Made by a program: the position numbers and the translations under genes
Source: DATAQC01 sp046263055
GTDB taxonomy: Bacteria > Actinomycetota > Acidimicrobiia > Acidimicrobiales > AC-14
Assembly: GCA_046263055.1 (NCBI GenBank)
Contig: JBHELO010000122.1
Span: 1-58,974 of the forward strand
Length of the DNA: 58,974 nucleotides
Direction: 5' to 3'
Shown here: in pieces, positions 30,193-37,765 of the stretch
Layout: each line of letters begins with the position of its first letter
Position numbering within the stretch: the stretch's first letter is position 1
The notes under the pieces: model-generated
What the model was told of the DNA's origin: nothing
The model's database searches: none
The model's input: the letters and a program-made list of their open reading frames with translations, nothing else

Positions 30193-32675
30193 AGGCCGTG
30201 ATCATGGCCGGCGGGGAGGGCACCCGCCTGCGGCCCCTCACCTCCAACCAGCCCAAGCCCCTGATGTCGCTGGTGAACCGCCCGATGATGGAGCACATCG
30301 TGCGCCTGCTGAAGCGCCACGGGTTCGACGAGGTGGTCGTCACCCTGGCCTTCCTGCCCCAGACCATCCGCAGCTACTTCGGCGACGGCCAGGACTTCGG
30401 CGTCCGGATGGTCTACGCCACCGAGGAGACACCCCTCGGCACCGCGGGCTCGGTGGGCAACGCCAAGAAGGAGCTTGACGAGCCCTTCCTGGTCATCTCC
30501 GGCGCCGTCCTCACCGACATCGACCTGACGTCGGTGGTCGACCTCCATCAGGAGCGGGGGGCCATGGCCACCATCGCCCTGAAGTCCATGGAGAACCCCC
30601 TCGAATTCGGCATCGTCATCACGCGGGAGGACGGCTCCATCGAGCGCTTCCTCGAGAAGCCCACCTGGGGCCAGGTCTTCAGCGACACCGTCAACACCGG
30701 CATCTACGTGCTCCAGCCCGAGGTGTTCGACTACATCCCCGACGGGAAGTCGGTGGACTTCTCCGAGGACGTCTTCCCCGCCCTGCTCGACGACGGCAAG
30801 CCGGTCTTCGGCCACGTGGCCGAGGGCTACTGGGAGGACGTGGGCACCCTCGAGGCCTATGTCAAGGCCCACCAGGACGTGCTCGACGGCAAGCTGGACG
30901 TTGAGGTCCCCGGGTTCCGCGTGGCCGACGGCGTGTGGCTGGGCGAGGGGGCGGAGATCGACCCCGGGGCCCGGGTCGAGGGGCCGGTGGTCGTGGGGGA
31001 GAACTGTCAGGTGGAGGCCGGCGCGCGCCTGGGCGAGTACACCGTCCTCGGCTCCAACGTGGTCGTGCGGGCCGACGCGTCGCTCCAGCGGTCGGTGGTG
31101 CACGACAACGCCTACGTCGGCGCATCAGTGAAGCTGCGGGGCACCGTGATCGGCCGGGGCAGCGACCTGCGGGCCTACGCCCGTTGCGAGGAGGGCGTCG
31201 TCCTGGGCGACGAGTGCCTGGTGGGGGAGCACGCGGTGGTGAACACCGGTGTCAAGGTGTACCCCTACAAGACGGTGGAGCCGGGCGCCATCGTCAACTC
31301 GTCCATCGTGTGGGAGTCGCGCGGGTCCAGGAGCCTGTTCGGGCGGACGGGCGTGACCGGGCTGGCCAACGTGGACGTGACCCCCGAGCTGGCCGTCCGG
31401 GTGGCCATGGCCTACGGCACCACCATGAAGAAGGGCGCCACCGTGACCACCTCCCGGGACACGAGCCGGGCGGCCCGGGCGCTCAAGCGGGCCATGATCG
31501 CCGGGCTCAACGCCTCCGGCCTCAACGTGGACGACCTGGAGATGGCGCCGGTACCCGTCACCCGGTTCCAGGTGCGCACCGAGCGCACCCAGGGCGGCAT
31601 CACCGTGCGCCTGGCCAACGGGGACCCCCAGAGCGTGACCATCCGCTTCTTCGACGCCGACGGCACCGACATCGACGAGAGCCGCCAGCGCAAGATCGAG
31701 CGGGTGTTCCACCGCCAGGACTTCCGCCGGGCGGTGGGTCCCGACATCGGCGACATCGGGTTCCCCCCCCGCGCCCTCGAGTACTACACGGCCGCCCTGA
31801 TGTCCTCCATCGACGTGCATGCGGTGCGGGCCGGCGGGTTCCGGGTGGTGCTCGACTACGGCTACGGGTCCACGTCCATGGTCATGCCGTCGGTGCTGGC
31901 CAAGCTGGGGGCCGACGTCCTCACCGTGAACGCCTTCGCCGCCACCGCCGGCGCCGCCGCCTTCGACCGCGGGGTCCACGCCGCCCGAGTGGCCGACATG
32001 GTCCGCACCTCCAACGCCCACCTCGGCGTGGTGATCGACCCCGACGGCGAGCACATCACCTTCATCGATGACGACGCCCACGTGCTCGACGACGAGCAGG
32101 CGCTGATGGCCCTCGTCACCCTCGTGGCGGGCTCCCAGCCCGGGTGTCGCATCGCCGTGCCGGTGGCCGTGAGCCGGGCCGTCCAGCGCATCGCCGCCGA
32201 CCACGGCGCCGAGCTGGTCTGGACCAAGCTGTCGTCGTCCCACCTCATGGACGTGGCCGCGTCGGCCGGCGTCGCCCTGGCCGCCAGCCAGGACGGCGGG
32301 TTCATCTTTCCCGAGTTCCTCCCCGCCTTCGACGCCACCGCCGCGTTCGTGCACCTCCTGGCCCTCCTGGCCGGCGGCCAGGTCCGGCTCTCCAAGGTGG
32401 TGGGCGCCCTGCCCCGGGTCCACGTGGCCCACGAGTCGGTGGTCACCCCGTGGGAGGAGAAGGGCGTCCTCATGCGCAAGCTGGTGGAGGAGGTCAACGA
32501 CGCCGACGTCCTCCTGGTGGACGGGGTGAAGGTCCTGCTCGACGGGTCCTGGGCCCTCGTCCTGCCCGACCCTCAGGAGCCCCTCACCCACGTGTGGGCC
32601 GAGGCCGACACCGACGCCCAGGCCCGCTCCGTGGCCCAGGAGTACGCCCGCAAGGTCCGCCAGATCCTCAGCTAG
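30189..32675 (+). CDS. Mannose-1-phosphate guanylyltransferase fused to phosphomannomutase-like domain
   Basis: The 828-residue protein has three parts. Residues 1-230 are a nucleotidyltransferase with MKAVIMAGGEGTRLRPLTSN and LEKPTWGQVF. Residues 250-370 are left-handed hexapeptide repeats (ARVEGPVVVGENCQVEAGAR). Residues 380-828 follow the phosphomannomutase fold, but its landmarks are changed: the phosphoserine loop TxSHN is TTSRDTSRAA, and the substrate loop RPSGTEP reads LPDPQEPLTHVW. This is how the known actinobacterial and cyanobacterial fusions look, so the mutase half may be regulatory. It should make GDP-mannose or another sugar nucleotide for envelope glycans. It overlaps pgsA by four bases. 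Confidence 0.8.
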   Translation: MKAVIMAGGEGTRLRPLTSNQPKPLMSLVNRPMMEHIVRLLKRHGFDEVVVTLAFLPQTIRSYFGDGQDFGVRMVYATEETPLGTAGSVGNAKKELDEPFLVISGAVLTDIDLTSVVDLHQERGAMATIALKSMENPLEFGIVITREDGSIERFLEKPTWGQVFSDTVNTGIYVLQPEVFDYIPDGKSVDFSEDVFPALLDDGKPVFGHVAEGYWEDVGTLEAYVKAHQDVLDGKLDVEVPGFRVADGVWLGEGAEIDPGARVEGPVVVGENCQVEAGARLGEYTVLGSNVVVRADASLQRSVVHDNAYVGASVKLRGTVIGRGSDLRAYARCEEGVVLGDECLVGEHAVVNTGVKVYPYKTVEPGAIVNSSIVWESRGSRSLFGRTGVTGLANVDVTPELAVRVAMAYGTTMKKGATVTTSRDTSRAARALKRAMIAGLNASGLNVDDLEMAPVPVTRFQVRTERTQGGITVRLANGDPQSVTIRFFDADGTDIDESRQRKIERVFHRQDFRRAVGPDIGDIGFPPRALEYYTAALMSSIDVHAVRAGGFRVVLDYGYGSTSMVMPSVLAKLGADVLTVNAFAATAGAAAFDRGVHAARVADMVRTSNAHLGVVIDPDGEHITFIDDDAHVLDDEQALMALVTLVAGSQPGCRIAVPVAVSRAVQRIAADHGAELVWTKLSSSHLMDVAASAGVALAASQDGGFIFPEFLPAFDATAAFVHLLALLAGGQVRLSKVVGALPRVHVAHESVVTPWEEKGVLMRKLVEEVNDADVLLVDGVKVLLDGSWALVLPDPQEPLTHVWAEADTDAQARSVAQEYARKVRQILS

Positions 32676-32874
32676 TCCGGCGGGCGTCGCTACCCCGCCA
32701 GCTGTGCCACTGGGATCCCCAGGGCAAGGCGGCCGAGATGGCGGACCAGCGGGCCAGTGCTGCGGGTGGCGGCGGAAAGCGGGCGGCCGCTGCCGCGGGA
32801 GCTGCGGGAGCCGCTCGATTCCCTCTCGTGACCGGCGGCGCCGGCCGGCCCGGCGTCCCACGGTGGGCGTCCAC

Positions 32875-32880
32875 TACCGT
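32875..32880 (+). promoter_or_regulatory. -10 box (TACCGT) of gcvH, leaderless
   Basis: TACCGT ends eight bases before the ATG at 32889. It begins the gcvH transcript after a 213-bp intergenic gap in which I see no other feature. Confidence 0.5.
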
Positions 32881-32888
32881 TCGCGGGC

Positions 32889-33269
32889 ATGGACGTGCCC
32901 GAGGACCGGCGGTACACGAAGGACCACGAGTGGGCCCGGCTGGAGGACGGCCGGGTGCGGGTGGGGATCACCCACTACGCCCAGGACGCCCTGGGTGACG
33001 TGGTGTTCGTGCAGCTCCCGGACGTTGGCGCGACGGTGGACGCCGGCGGGGAGTGCAGCCAGGTGGAGTCCACCAAGTCGGTCTCCGACGTCTACGCGCC
33101 GGTGGGCGGCACGGTGGTGGCGGTGAACACCACGCTGGCCGACGCCCCGGAGGCGGTCAACGACGACCCCTACGGCGACGGGTGGATCTGTGTGGTGGAG
33201 CCGGCCGACGCCTCGTCGTTGGACGCCCTGATGGACGCCGCCGCCTACCGGGAGCTCATCGCCGAGTGA
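32889..33269 (+). CDS. gcvH: Glycine cleavage system H protein
   Basis: At 126 residues this is a full-length H protein: YTKDHEWARLEDGRVRVGIT at the start, GDVVFVQLPDVG, and the lipoylation motif VESTKSVSDVYAP with Lys63. The lipoyl arm shuttles the aminomethyl group between P, T and L proteins. The rest of the system (gcvT, gcvPA, gcvPB) lies 4.5 kb downstream. As in mycobacteria, gcvH is followed by a garA-type FHA gene and a MerR gene. Its ATG is placed eight bases after a TACCGT box. Confidence 0.95.
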   Translation: MDVPEDRRYTKDHEWARLEDGRVRVGITHYAQDALGDVVFVQLPDVGATVDAGGECSQVESTKSVSDVYAPVGGTVVAVNTTLADAPEAVNDDPYGDGWICVVEPADASSLDALMDAAAYRELIAE

Positions 33270-33344
33270 CGCCACCCGGCGGGGAGGCCGCCGGCCACGA
33301 GGCCCGGACGGCGGCCGGCGGCGGTCCGTCCGCCGCCCAGGCGG

Positions 33345-33350
33345 TACGGT
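33345..33350 (+). promoter_or_regulatory. -10 box (TACGGT) of the FHA gene, leaderless
   Basis: TACGGT ends eight bases before the GTG at 33359. It supports that start over the earlier in-frame GTG at 33266. Confidence 0.45.
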
Positions 33351-33358
33351 CTGGCCCC

Positions 33359-33841
33359 GTGTACTGCAACCAGTGCGGCCACAGCAACCCAGGCGGGGCG
33401 CACTTCTGCTCGTCCTGCGGGGCGGTGCTCGAGCCCCAGATGGGCGACGACACCACCATCACCTTCGCCCCCGTGGAGGCCACCGGTGACGTCGCCGACG
33501 ACGAGCTCACCGTCTCCCTGGGCGAGCTCCACGAGAGCATGGCCATGGTGGTGGTCAAGCGGGGCCCCAACGCCGGGTCCCGCTACGCCCTCGACCAGGA
33601 CGTCACCCGGGCCGGGCGCCACCCAAACAGCGACATCTTCCTGGACGACATCACCGTCTCCCGCCGCCACGCCGAGATCATCCGGGTGGCCGACGGCTAC
33701 GCCGTGCGCGACGTGGGTTCTCTCAACGGCACCTACCTGAACCGGGAGCGGATCGACGAGGCCCGCCTGTCCCAGGGCGACGAGCTGCAGATCGGCAAAT
33801 TCAAGCTGGTGTTCTTCTCCGGCCCCGCGGGCGAGGGCTGA
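33359..33841 (+). CDS. garA: GarA-like FHA domain protein with N-terminal zinc ribbon
   Basis: The FHA domain is typical: VVVKRGPNAGSRYALDQDVT, GRHPNSDIFLDDITVSRRHA and VGSLNGTYLNRERI, with the Arg, Ser and Asn residues that bind phosphothreonine. Between the ribbon and the FHA domain lies MGDDTTITF, which resembles the phosphorylatable Thr-Thr motif of GarA. Unlike mycobacterial GarA, the N-terminus is a zinc ribbon, CNQCGHSNPGGAHFCSSCG. In mycobacteria GarA, phosphorylated by PknB or PknG, controls 2-oxoglutarate and glutamate metabolism. An alternative GTG at 33266 overlaps the gcvH stop (GTGA) and would add 31 Ala/Gly-rich residues. A MerR gene follows after 15 bp. Confidence 0.85.
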   Translation: MYCNQCGHSNPGGAHFCSSCGAVLEPQMGDDTTITFAPVEATGDVADDELTVSLGELHESMAMVVVKRGPNAGSRYALDQDVTRAGRHPNSDIFLDDITVSRRHAEIIRVADGYAVRDVGSLNGTYLNRERIDEARLSQGDELQIGKFKLVFFSGPAGEG

Positions 33842-33856
33842 GAGGTTCCGCACGAG

Positions 33857-34609
33857 GTGGACGACCGGGCCTTCCTCTCGATCGGCGAGGTCCTGTCCCT
33901 CCTCAAGGACGAGTTCCCCGACGTGACCATCTCCAAGATCCGGTTCCTGGAGAGCCAGGGCCTGCTCGACCCCGAGCGCACGCCGTCGGGCTACCGCAAG
34001 TTCTACGACACCGACGTCGACCGCCTGCGGTGGATCCTCCGCCAGCAGCGGGAGCACTTCCTGCCTCTGAAGGTGATCAAGGGCCGCCTGCGGGGAGGCT
34101 CCGACGGGGGCGACGGCGCGTCCGACGACCGGGGCAACGGCACCTCGGTGGCGCCCCGCACCGCGGCCGAGGCGGCCGTCAACGCCGCCACCAATGACAA
34201 CGCCCCCCTCGTGGTACGGACCTCGGGGGCCAGCCTCAACATCGGGGAGCTGGCGTCGGCCAGCGGCCTGGAGGAGGACGACCTCCGGGAGCTCGAGAAG
34301 TACGGCATCCTCGCCGGCCGCCGGGTGGGCTCGGCCGTCTACTACGACGAGGAGGCGCTGTCGGTGGCGGGCATGGCCGCCGGGTTCATGAAGTACGGCG
34401 TGGAGGCCCGCCACCTGCGCATGTACAAGACGGCCGCCGACCGGGAGGCGGGCTTCTTCGAGCAGGTCGTGATGCCCATGCTGAAGCAGCGCAACCCCCA
34501 GGCCCGCCGCCAGGCGGCCGACACCCTGGGCGAGCTGGCCCGCCTGGGCCAGGGCCTCCGCCAGGCCATGCTCCGCCAGGCCCTGCGCCAGTACCTCGAA
34601 GGCCAGTAA
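33857..34609 (+). CDS. ftsR: MerR-family regulator of the FtsR (Rv1828) type
   Basis: The 250-residue protein starts DDRAFLSIGEVLSLLKDEFP with a MerR winged helix (VTISKIRFLESQGLLDPERT, GYRKFYDTDVDRLRWILRQQ), then a flexible middle part and a second helical domain with another helix-turn-helix-like segment (LNIGELASASGLEEDDLREL). This two-domain layout matches Rv1828/FtsR. In Corynebacterium, FtsR activates ftsZ; in mycobacteria the gene sits beside garA as here. The start is GTG 33857, with GAGAGG upstream. It should bind palindromic promoters without a metal or drug ligand. Confidence 0.8.
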   Translation: MDDRAFLSIGEVLSLLKDEFPDVTISKIRFLESQGLLDPERTPSGYRKFYDTDVDRLRWILRQQREHFLPLKVIKGRLRGGSDGGDGASDDRGNGTSVAPRTAAEAAVNAATNDNAPLVVRTSGASLNIGELASASGLEEDDLRELEKYGILAGRRVGSAVYYDEEALSVAGMAAGFMKYGVEARHLRMYKTAADREAGFFEQVVMPMLKQRNPQARRQAADTLGELARLGQGLRQAMLRQALRQYLEGQ

Positions 34610-34656
34610 CGCCCCTCGTCCGCACCCTGATCGGGCCCGAGGAGCTGCAGGCCGGC

Positions 34657-35196
34657 GTGGCCCGGCTGGGTGGCGAGATCTCCTCGGCCTACGGCGACGG
34701 GGTGGTGCTGGTGGCCGTCCTCAAGGGCAGCGTGCCCTTCCTGGCCGACCTGGTGCGGTCCCTCACCGTCGTCCCGGTGGTGGACTTCATGGCCATCTCC
34801 TCCTACGCCCCCGACTCGGGCCGGGTGCGCATCGTGATGGACACCGAGGTCGACGTGTGCGGGCGGGAGGTGGTGGTGGTGGAGGACATCGTGGACACCG
34901 GCCTCACGCTCACCTGGCTGCTGGGCGAGCTGCGCAGCCGCCGGGCGGTGTCGGTGGACGCCTGCGTCCTGCTGGACAAGGCGGTGCGACGCATCGTGCC
35001 CACTCCGGTGCGGTTCCGTGGCTTCGAGATCGGCGACGAGTTCGTGGTCGGCTACGGCCTCGACTACGGCGAGCGGTACCGCAACCTGGACCGGGTGGTG
35101 GCCGCCGACCTGGGTGTGCTGCGGGCCGACCGGGACGCCTACGCGGCCGAGTTGTACGCCGGCGCCGGGACGGACTTCCGCCGGCGTTCGGGGTAG
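34657..35196 (+). CDS. hpt: Hypoxanthine (guanine) phosphoribosyltransferase
   Basis: The PRPP-binding motif VVVVEDIVDTGLTLTWLL and the conserved VLVAVLKGSVPFLADLV and DEFVVGYGLDYGERYRNLD segments identify a type I purine phosphoribosyltransferase that salvages hypoxanthine and guanine. From GTG 34657 the length is 179 residues. However, homology clearly extends about ten residues further upstream (LIGPEELQAGVARLGGEISS), and no ATG, GTG or TTG occurs in that interval after the ftsR stop. Initiation may therefore be at CTG 34627 or another unusual codon. The gene is inserted between ftsR and the DUF151 gene, where mycobacteria have none. Confidence 0.85.
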   Translation: MARLGGEISSAYGDGVVLVAVLKGSVPFLADLVRSLTVVPVVDFMAISSYAPDSGRVRIVMDTEVDVCGREVVVVEDIVDTGLTLTWLLGELRSRRAVSVDACVLLDKAVRRIVPTPVRFRGFEIGDEFVVGYGLDYGERYRNLDRVVAADLGVLRADRDAYAAELYAGAGTDFRRRSG

Positions 35197-35199
35197 GGT
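35194..35199 (+). promoter_or_regulatory. -10 box (TAGGGT) before the DUF151 gene, leaderless
   Basis: TAGGGT ends eight bases before the ATG at 35208 and includes the TAG stop of hpt. It implies separate transcription of the DUF151 gene. Confidence 0.45.
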
Positions 35200-35207
35200 C
35201 GCAGCCG

Positions 35208-35690
35208 ATGGTCGAGATGCATCTCGTCGGGGTGCGGGTGGAGATGCCCACCAACAACCCGATCGTCCTGCTGCGGGAGGCCGACGGCGCCCACCGGGTG
35301 CTGCCCATCTTCATCGGGCCGGTGGAGGCCACCGCCATCGCCTTCGCCATCCAGGGCGTGCAGACCCAGCGGCCCATGACCCACGACCTCATGCGGGACG
35401 TGCTGGTGTCCCTCGGGGTGGGCGTCGAGCGCATCGTGATCACCGAGCTGCGGGACCGCACCTTCTATGCGGAGATCCAGATGACCCGCAACGGCACGGC
35501 GTGCGAGGTGTCCAGCCGCCCGTCCGACGCCATCGCCCTGGCCGCCCGACTGGGCACGCCCATCTTCGCCGACGAGGGCGTGCTCGACGAGGCGGCGGTG
35601 GCGGTGGGGGAGGACGAGGAGGAGGAGGACGAGGTGGAGCGCTTCCGGGAGTTCCTGGAGGGCGTGAACCCGGAGGACTTCGCTTCCTAG
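35208..35690 (+). CDS. DUF151 (bifunctional nuclease family) protein
   Basis: The 160-residue product MVEMHLVGVRVEMPTNNPIV matches DUF151, whose conserved blocks are LREADGAHRVLPIFIGPVEA, RPMTHDLMRDVLVSLGVGVE and SSRPSDAIALAARLGTPIFA. Plant homologues act as bifunctional nucleases; the mycobacterial orthologue Rv1829 has no settled role. An acidic stretch (GEDEEEEDEVERFREFLEGV) closes the protein. It lies between hpt and the second MerR gene, keeping the order found in mycobacteria (garA - MerR - DUF151 - MerR). Confidence 0.85.
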   Translation: MVEMHLVGVRVEMPTNNPIVLLREADGAHRVLPIFIGPVEATAIAFAIQGVQTQRPMTHDLMRDVLVSLGVGVERIVITELRDRTFYAEIQMTRNGTACEVSSRPSDAIALAARLGTPIFADEGVLDEAAVAVGEDEEEEDEVERFREFLEGVNPEDFAS

Positions 35691-35718
35691 GTTGGTGGTG
35701 AGGATGTGGGGGCGGTCG

Positions 35719-35748
35719 TTGACTGTGGACAAGCTCGGGATCTAGCCT
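35719..35748 (+). promoter_or_regulatory. Promoter upstream of the second MerR gene
   Basis: TTGACT (35719-35724) and TAGCCT (35743-35748) are separated by 18 bp. About 50 bases of leader follow before the ATG at 35804. Confidence 0.5.
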
Positions 35749-35803
35749 CTGTGACACCAGCGTAACTACGCGGCTGTGAGCCGCCGGGGAGGCAGGGTCG
35801 GAG

Positions 35804-36340
35804 ATGGCCGGAGACACGTCCGGGGTGGGCGAGGGAGCAGGGGCCGCCGAGGTCGGGTACCGGGGCCCACAGGTCTGTTCGATCGTGGGCATCACCTACC
35901 GCCAGCTGGACTACTGGGCCCGCACCAACCTGATCCGGCCGTCCATCGCCGACGCCCGGGGGTCGGGCACCCAGCGGGAGTACTCCTATCGGGACCTGGT
36001 GGAGCTCAAGGTCATCAAGAGCCTCCTCGATGCCGGCATGGCCCTCCAGAAGGCCCGCCGGGCCATCGAGTACCTGCGCACCAACCTGGGGGCGGACATC
36101 GCCTCCGCCAGCCTGGTCCTCAACGGGGCCGACTCCGTGCTCCTGGCCCGTGACTCGGGCGAGCTGGTCGACCTGGTGCGCCGGGGCCAGGGCGTGTTCA
36201 GCATCATGGCTCTCGACGGCGTCAAGGCCGAGTTGGACGCCGCCATCACCGACCTGCACCCCGCGCCGGGCGCCGACGGGGCCGCACGGCGCCCGGCGGC
36301 CGCCGCGTCGGCCGGGGCCGCCGGGCGCGGCACGGGTTAA
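35804..36340 (+). CDS. MerR-family regulator (Rv1830 type)
   Basis: The 178-residue protein contains a MerR winged helix: VGYRGPQVCSIVGITYRQLD, then YWARTNLIRPSIADARGSGT and REYSYRDLVELKVIKSLLDA. A helical part follows (KARRAIEYLRTNLGADIASA) and the protein ends in an Ala/Gly/Arg-rich tail. It corresponds to the second MerR gene of the garA neighbourhood in Mycobacterium. The promoter at 35719-35748 and GGTCGGAG just before the ATG support the start. The TAA stop is followed directly, in the same frame, by the nuclease gene, which has no normal start codon. Confidence 0.8.
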   Translation: MAGDTSGVGEGAGAAEVGYRGPQVCSIVGITYRQLDYWARTNLIRPSIADARGSGTQREYSYRDLVELKVIKSLLDAGMALQKARRAIEYLRTNLGADIASASLVLNGADSVLLARDSGELVDLVRRGQGVFSIMALDGVKAELDAAITDLHPAPGADGAARRPAAAASAGAAGRGTG

Positions 36341-36343
36341 TCA

Positions 36344-36823
36344 CTGGCCCCCGAGCCCCTGCCCGGGCCGGAGCAGCGGGCCCCGCTGCCCCACGACCGC
36401 GTTCGCTTCGCCCACAACTCCGAGCGCCAGTTCGCCAAGCTCCTCGATTTCTACGGCATCGTCTGGGAGTACGAGCCCCGTACCTTCGTCCTGGAATGGG
36501 ACAAGGCTGCCAACCCGGCCCAGGCGTTCACCCCCGACTTCTACCTGCCGGCCTACGACCTGTTCATCGAGATCACCACCATGAACCAGAAGCTGGTGAC
36601 CAAGAAGAACCGCAAAGCCCGGCGCCTGCGAGAGCTCTACCCCGACGTGCGCATCAAGATCTTCTATCAGCGCGACTACCTCAACCTGCTGGTCAAGTAC
36701 GGGCTGGAACCGCCCTCCCAGGACCTGCCGGCGGTGGACGCGGGCGTGGCGCCGCTGCCCCTGCGCTTCGACGATCCCGACACCGACGAGCGCCCGGCCC
36801 CCGGGCGTCGCAAGCCGGCCTGA
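36344..36823 (+). CDS. PD-(D/E)XK nuclease-like conserved actinobacterial protein
   Basis: The frame directly after the MerR stop encodes RVRFAHNSERQFAKLLDFYG, WEYEPRTFVLEWD, then FTPDFYLPAYDLFIEITTMN and KNRKARRLRELYPDVRIKIF. The PDFY...E-I-T pattern with a following Lys-rich strand is that of small PD-(D/E)XK nuclease-fold proteins. No ATG, GTG or TTG occurs before ATG 36581, which would remove the first half of the fold. I place the start at CTG 36344, three bases after the MerR TAA; the alternative is readthrough of that stop to give a fusion. The stop TGA forms a CTGA overlap with the next gene. Confidence 0.6.
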   Translation: MAPEPLPGPEQRAPLPHDRVRFAHNSERQFAKLLDFYGIVWEYEPRTFVLEWDKAANPAQAFTPDFYLPAYDLFIEITTMNQKLVTKKNRKARRLRELYPDVRIKIFYQRDYLNLLVKYGLEPPSQDLPAVDAGVAPLPLRFDDPDTDERPAPGRRKPA

Positions 36824-37680
36824 CCACCCTGCCGCCGCCGCCGCCGCCGGCCTCATCGTCATCATCGTCGTCGGCTGCCGGTGGCGGCGACGATCCCGGC
36901 CGGGGGGCCGAGGCCGACCTGGCCCTGGCCCTGGAGCTGGCCGACGAAGCCGACTCCCTGACCATGGCCCGCTTCCGGGCCTCCGACCTGGCCGTGGACG
37001 CCAAGCCCGACCGGACGCCGGTGAGCGAGGCGGACCGGGCGGTGGAAGCGGCGCTGCGCCGCCACCTGGCCGCCTCCCGCCCCGGCCACGCCGTGCTGGG
37101 CGAGGAGGAGGGCCACGACCGGGGAGCGGAGACGGGCTGGCAATGGGTGGTGGACCCCATCGACGGCACCGGGAACTACGTCCGGGGAGTGCCGGTGTGG
37201 GCCACCCTCGTCGCCCTCAAGCACCACGGCGCCACCGTCGTCGGAGTGGTGTCGGCCCCCGCCCTGGCGCGGCGGTGGTGGGCGTCGACCGGCCGGGGGG
37301 CGTTCGCCGACGGGTCGCCCATCCGGGTGTCGGCGGTGGCCTCGCTGGACGACGCCTTCCTCGCCTACGACGACGTGACCGAGTGGGAGGGCGCAGGCCG
37401 GGCCGACGCCTTCCTGGCCCTGGCCCGGCGGTGCTGGCGAACCCGGGCCTTCGGCGACTTCTGGTCCCACGTGCTGGTGGCCGAGGGGGCGGTGGACGTG
37501 GCCGCGGAGCCCGAGGTGTCGGTGTGGGACCTGGCGGCGGTCAAGCTGGTGGTGGAGGAGGCGGGCGGCCGCTTCTCCGACCTGTCGGGGGCCCCGACCG
37601 ACGCCGGCGGCAGCGCGGTGTCCACCAACGGCGTGCTCCACGACGAGGTCCTGGCCGCCCTGCGCCCCCGGACGGGCTGA
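36820..37680 (+). CDS. hisN: Inositol-monophosphatase-family phosphatase, probably histidinol-phosphatase (HisN)
   Basis: The family signatures are clear: DLALALELADEADSLTMARF with VDAKPDRTPVSEADRAVEAA at the start, the metal-binding LGEEEG and WVVDPIDGTGNYVRGVPVW, and SVWDLAAVKLVVEEAGGRF. The opening closely follows the HisN branch of actinobacteria (histidinol phosphate to histidinol). The conserved N-terminus begins before 36910 but no ATG, GTG or TTG is in frame there; ATG 36964 would cut off the first helix. CTG 36820 overlaps the nuclease stop as CTGA, the same geometry as ATGA overlaps, so it is the likeliest start. A Pro/Ser run follows it. Confidence 0.7.
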   Translation: MTTLPPPPPPASSSSSSSAAGGGDDPGRGAEADLALALELADEADSLTMARFRASDLAVDAKPDRTPVSEADRAVEAALRRHLAASRPGHAVLGEEEGHDRGAETGWQWVVDPIDGTGNYVRGVPVWATLVALKHHGATVVGVVSAPALARRWWASTGRGAFADGSPIRVSAVASLDDAFLAYDDVTEWEGAGRADAFLALARRCWRTRAFGDFWSHVLVAEGAVDVAAEPEVSVWDLAAVKLVVEEAGGRFSDLSGAPTDAGGSAVSTNGVLHDEVLAALRPRTG

Positions 37681-37751
37681 CGCCTCCGGACCTGGCGGCG
37701 CTAGTCCGTCCGGGGCGGGGGAGAGCGACGATCCATCGCCACCTCCCTCGC

Positions 37752-37757
37752 TAGCCT
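37752..37757 (+). promoter_or_regulatory. -10 box (TAGCCT) of gcvT, leaderless
   Basis: TAGCCT ends eight bases before the ATG at 37766. No glycine-riboswitch structure is visible in the 85 bp between hisN and gcvT. Confidence 0.45.
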
Positions 37758-37765
37758 GCGTTGAT

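Noticed and set aside
37681..37765. A glycine riboswitch ahead of gcvT
   Set aside because: The region is only 85 bp and shows no paired glycine-aptamer structure.
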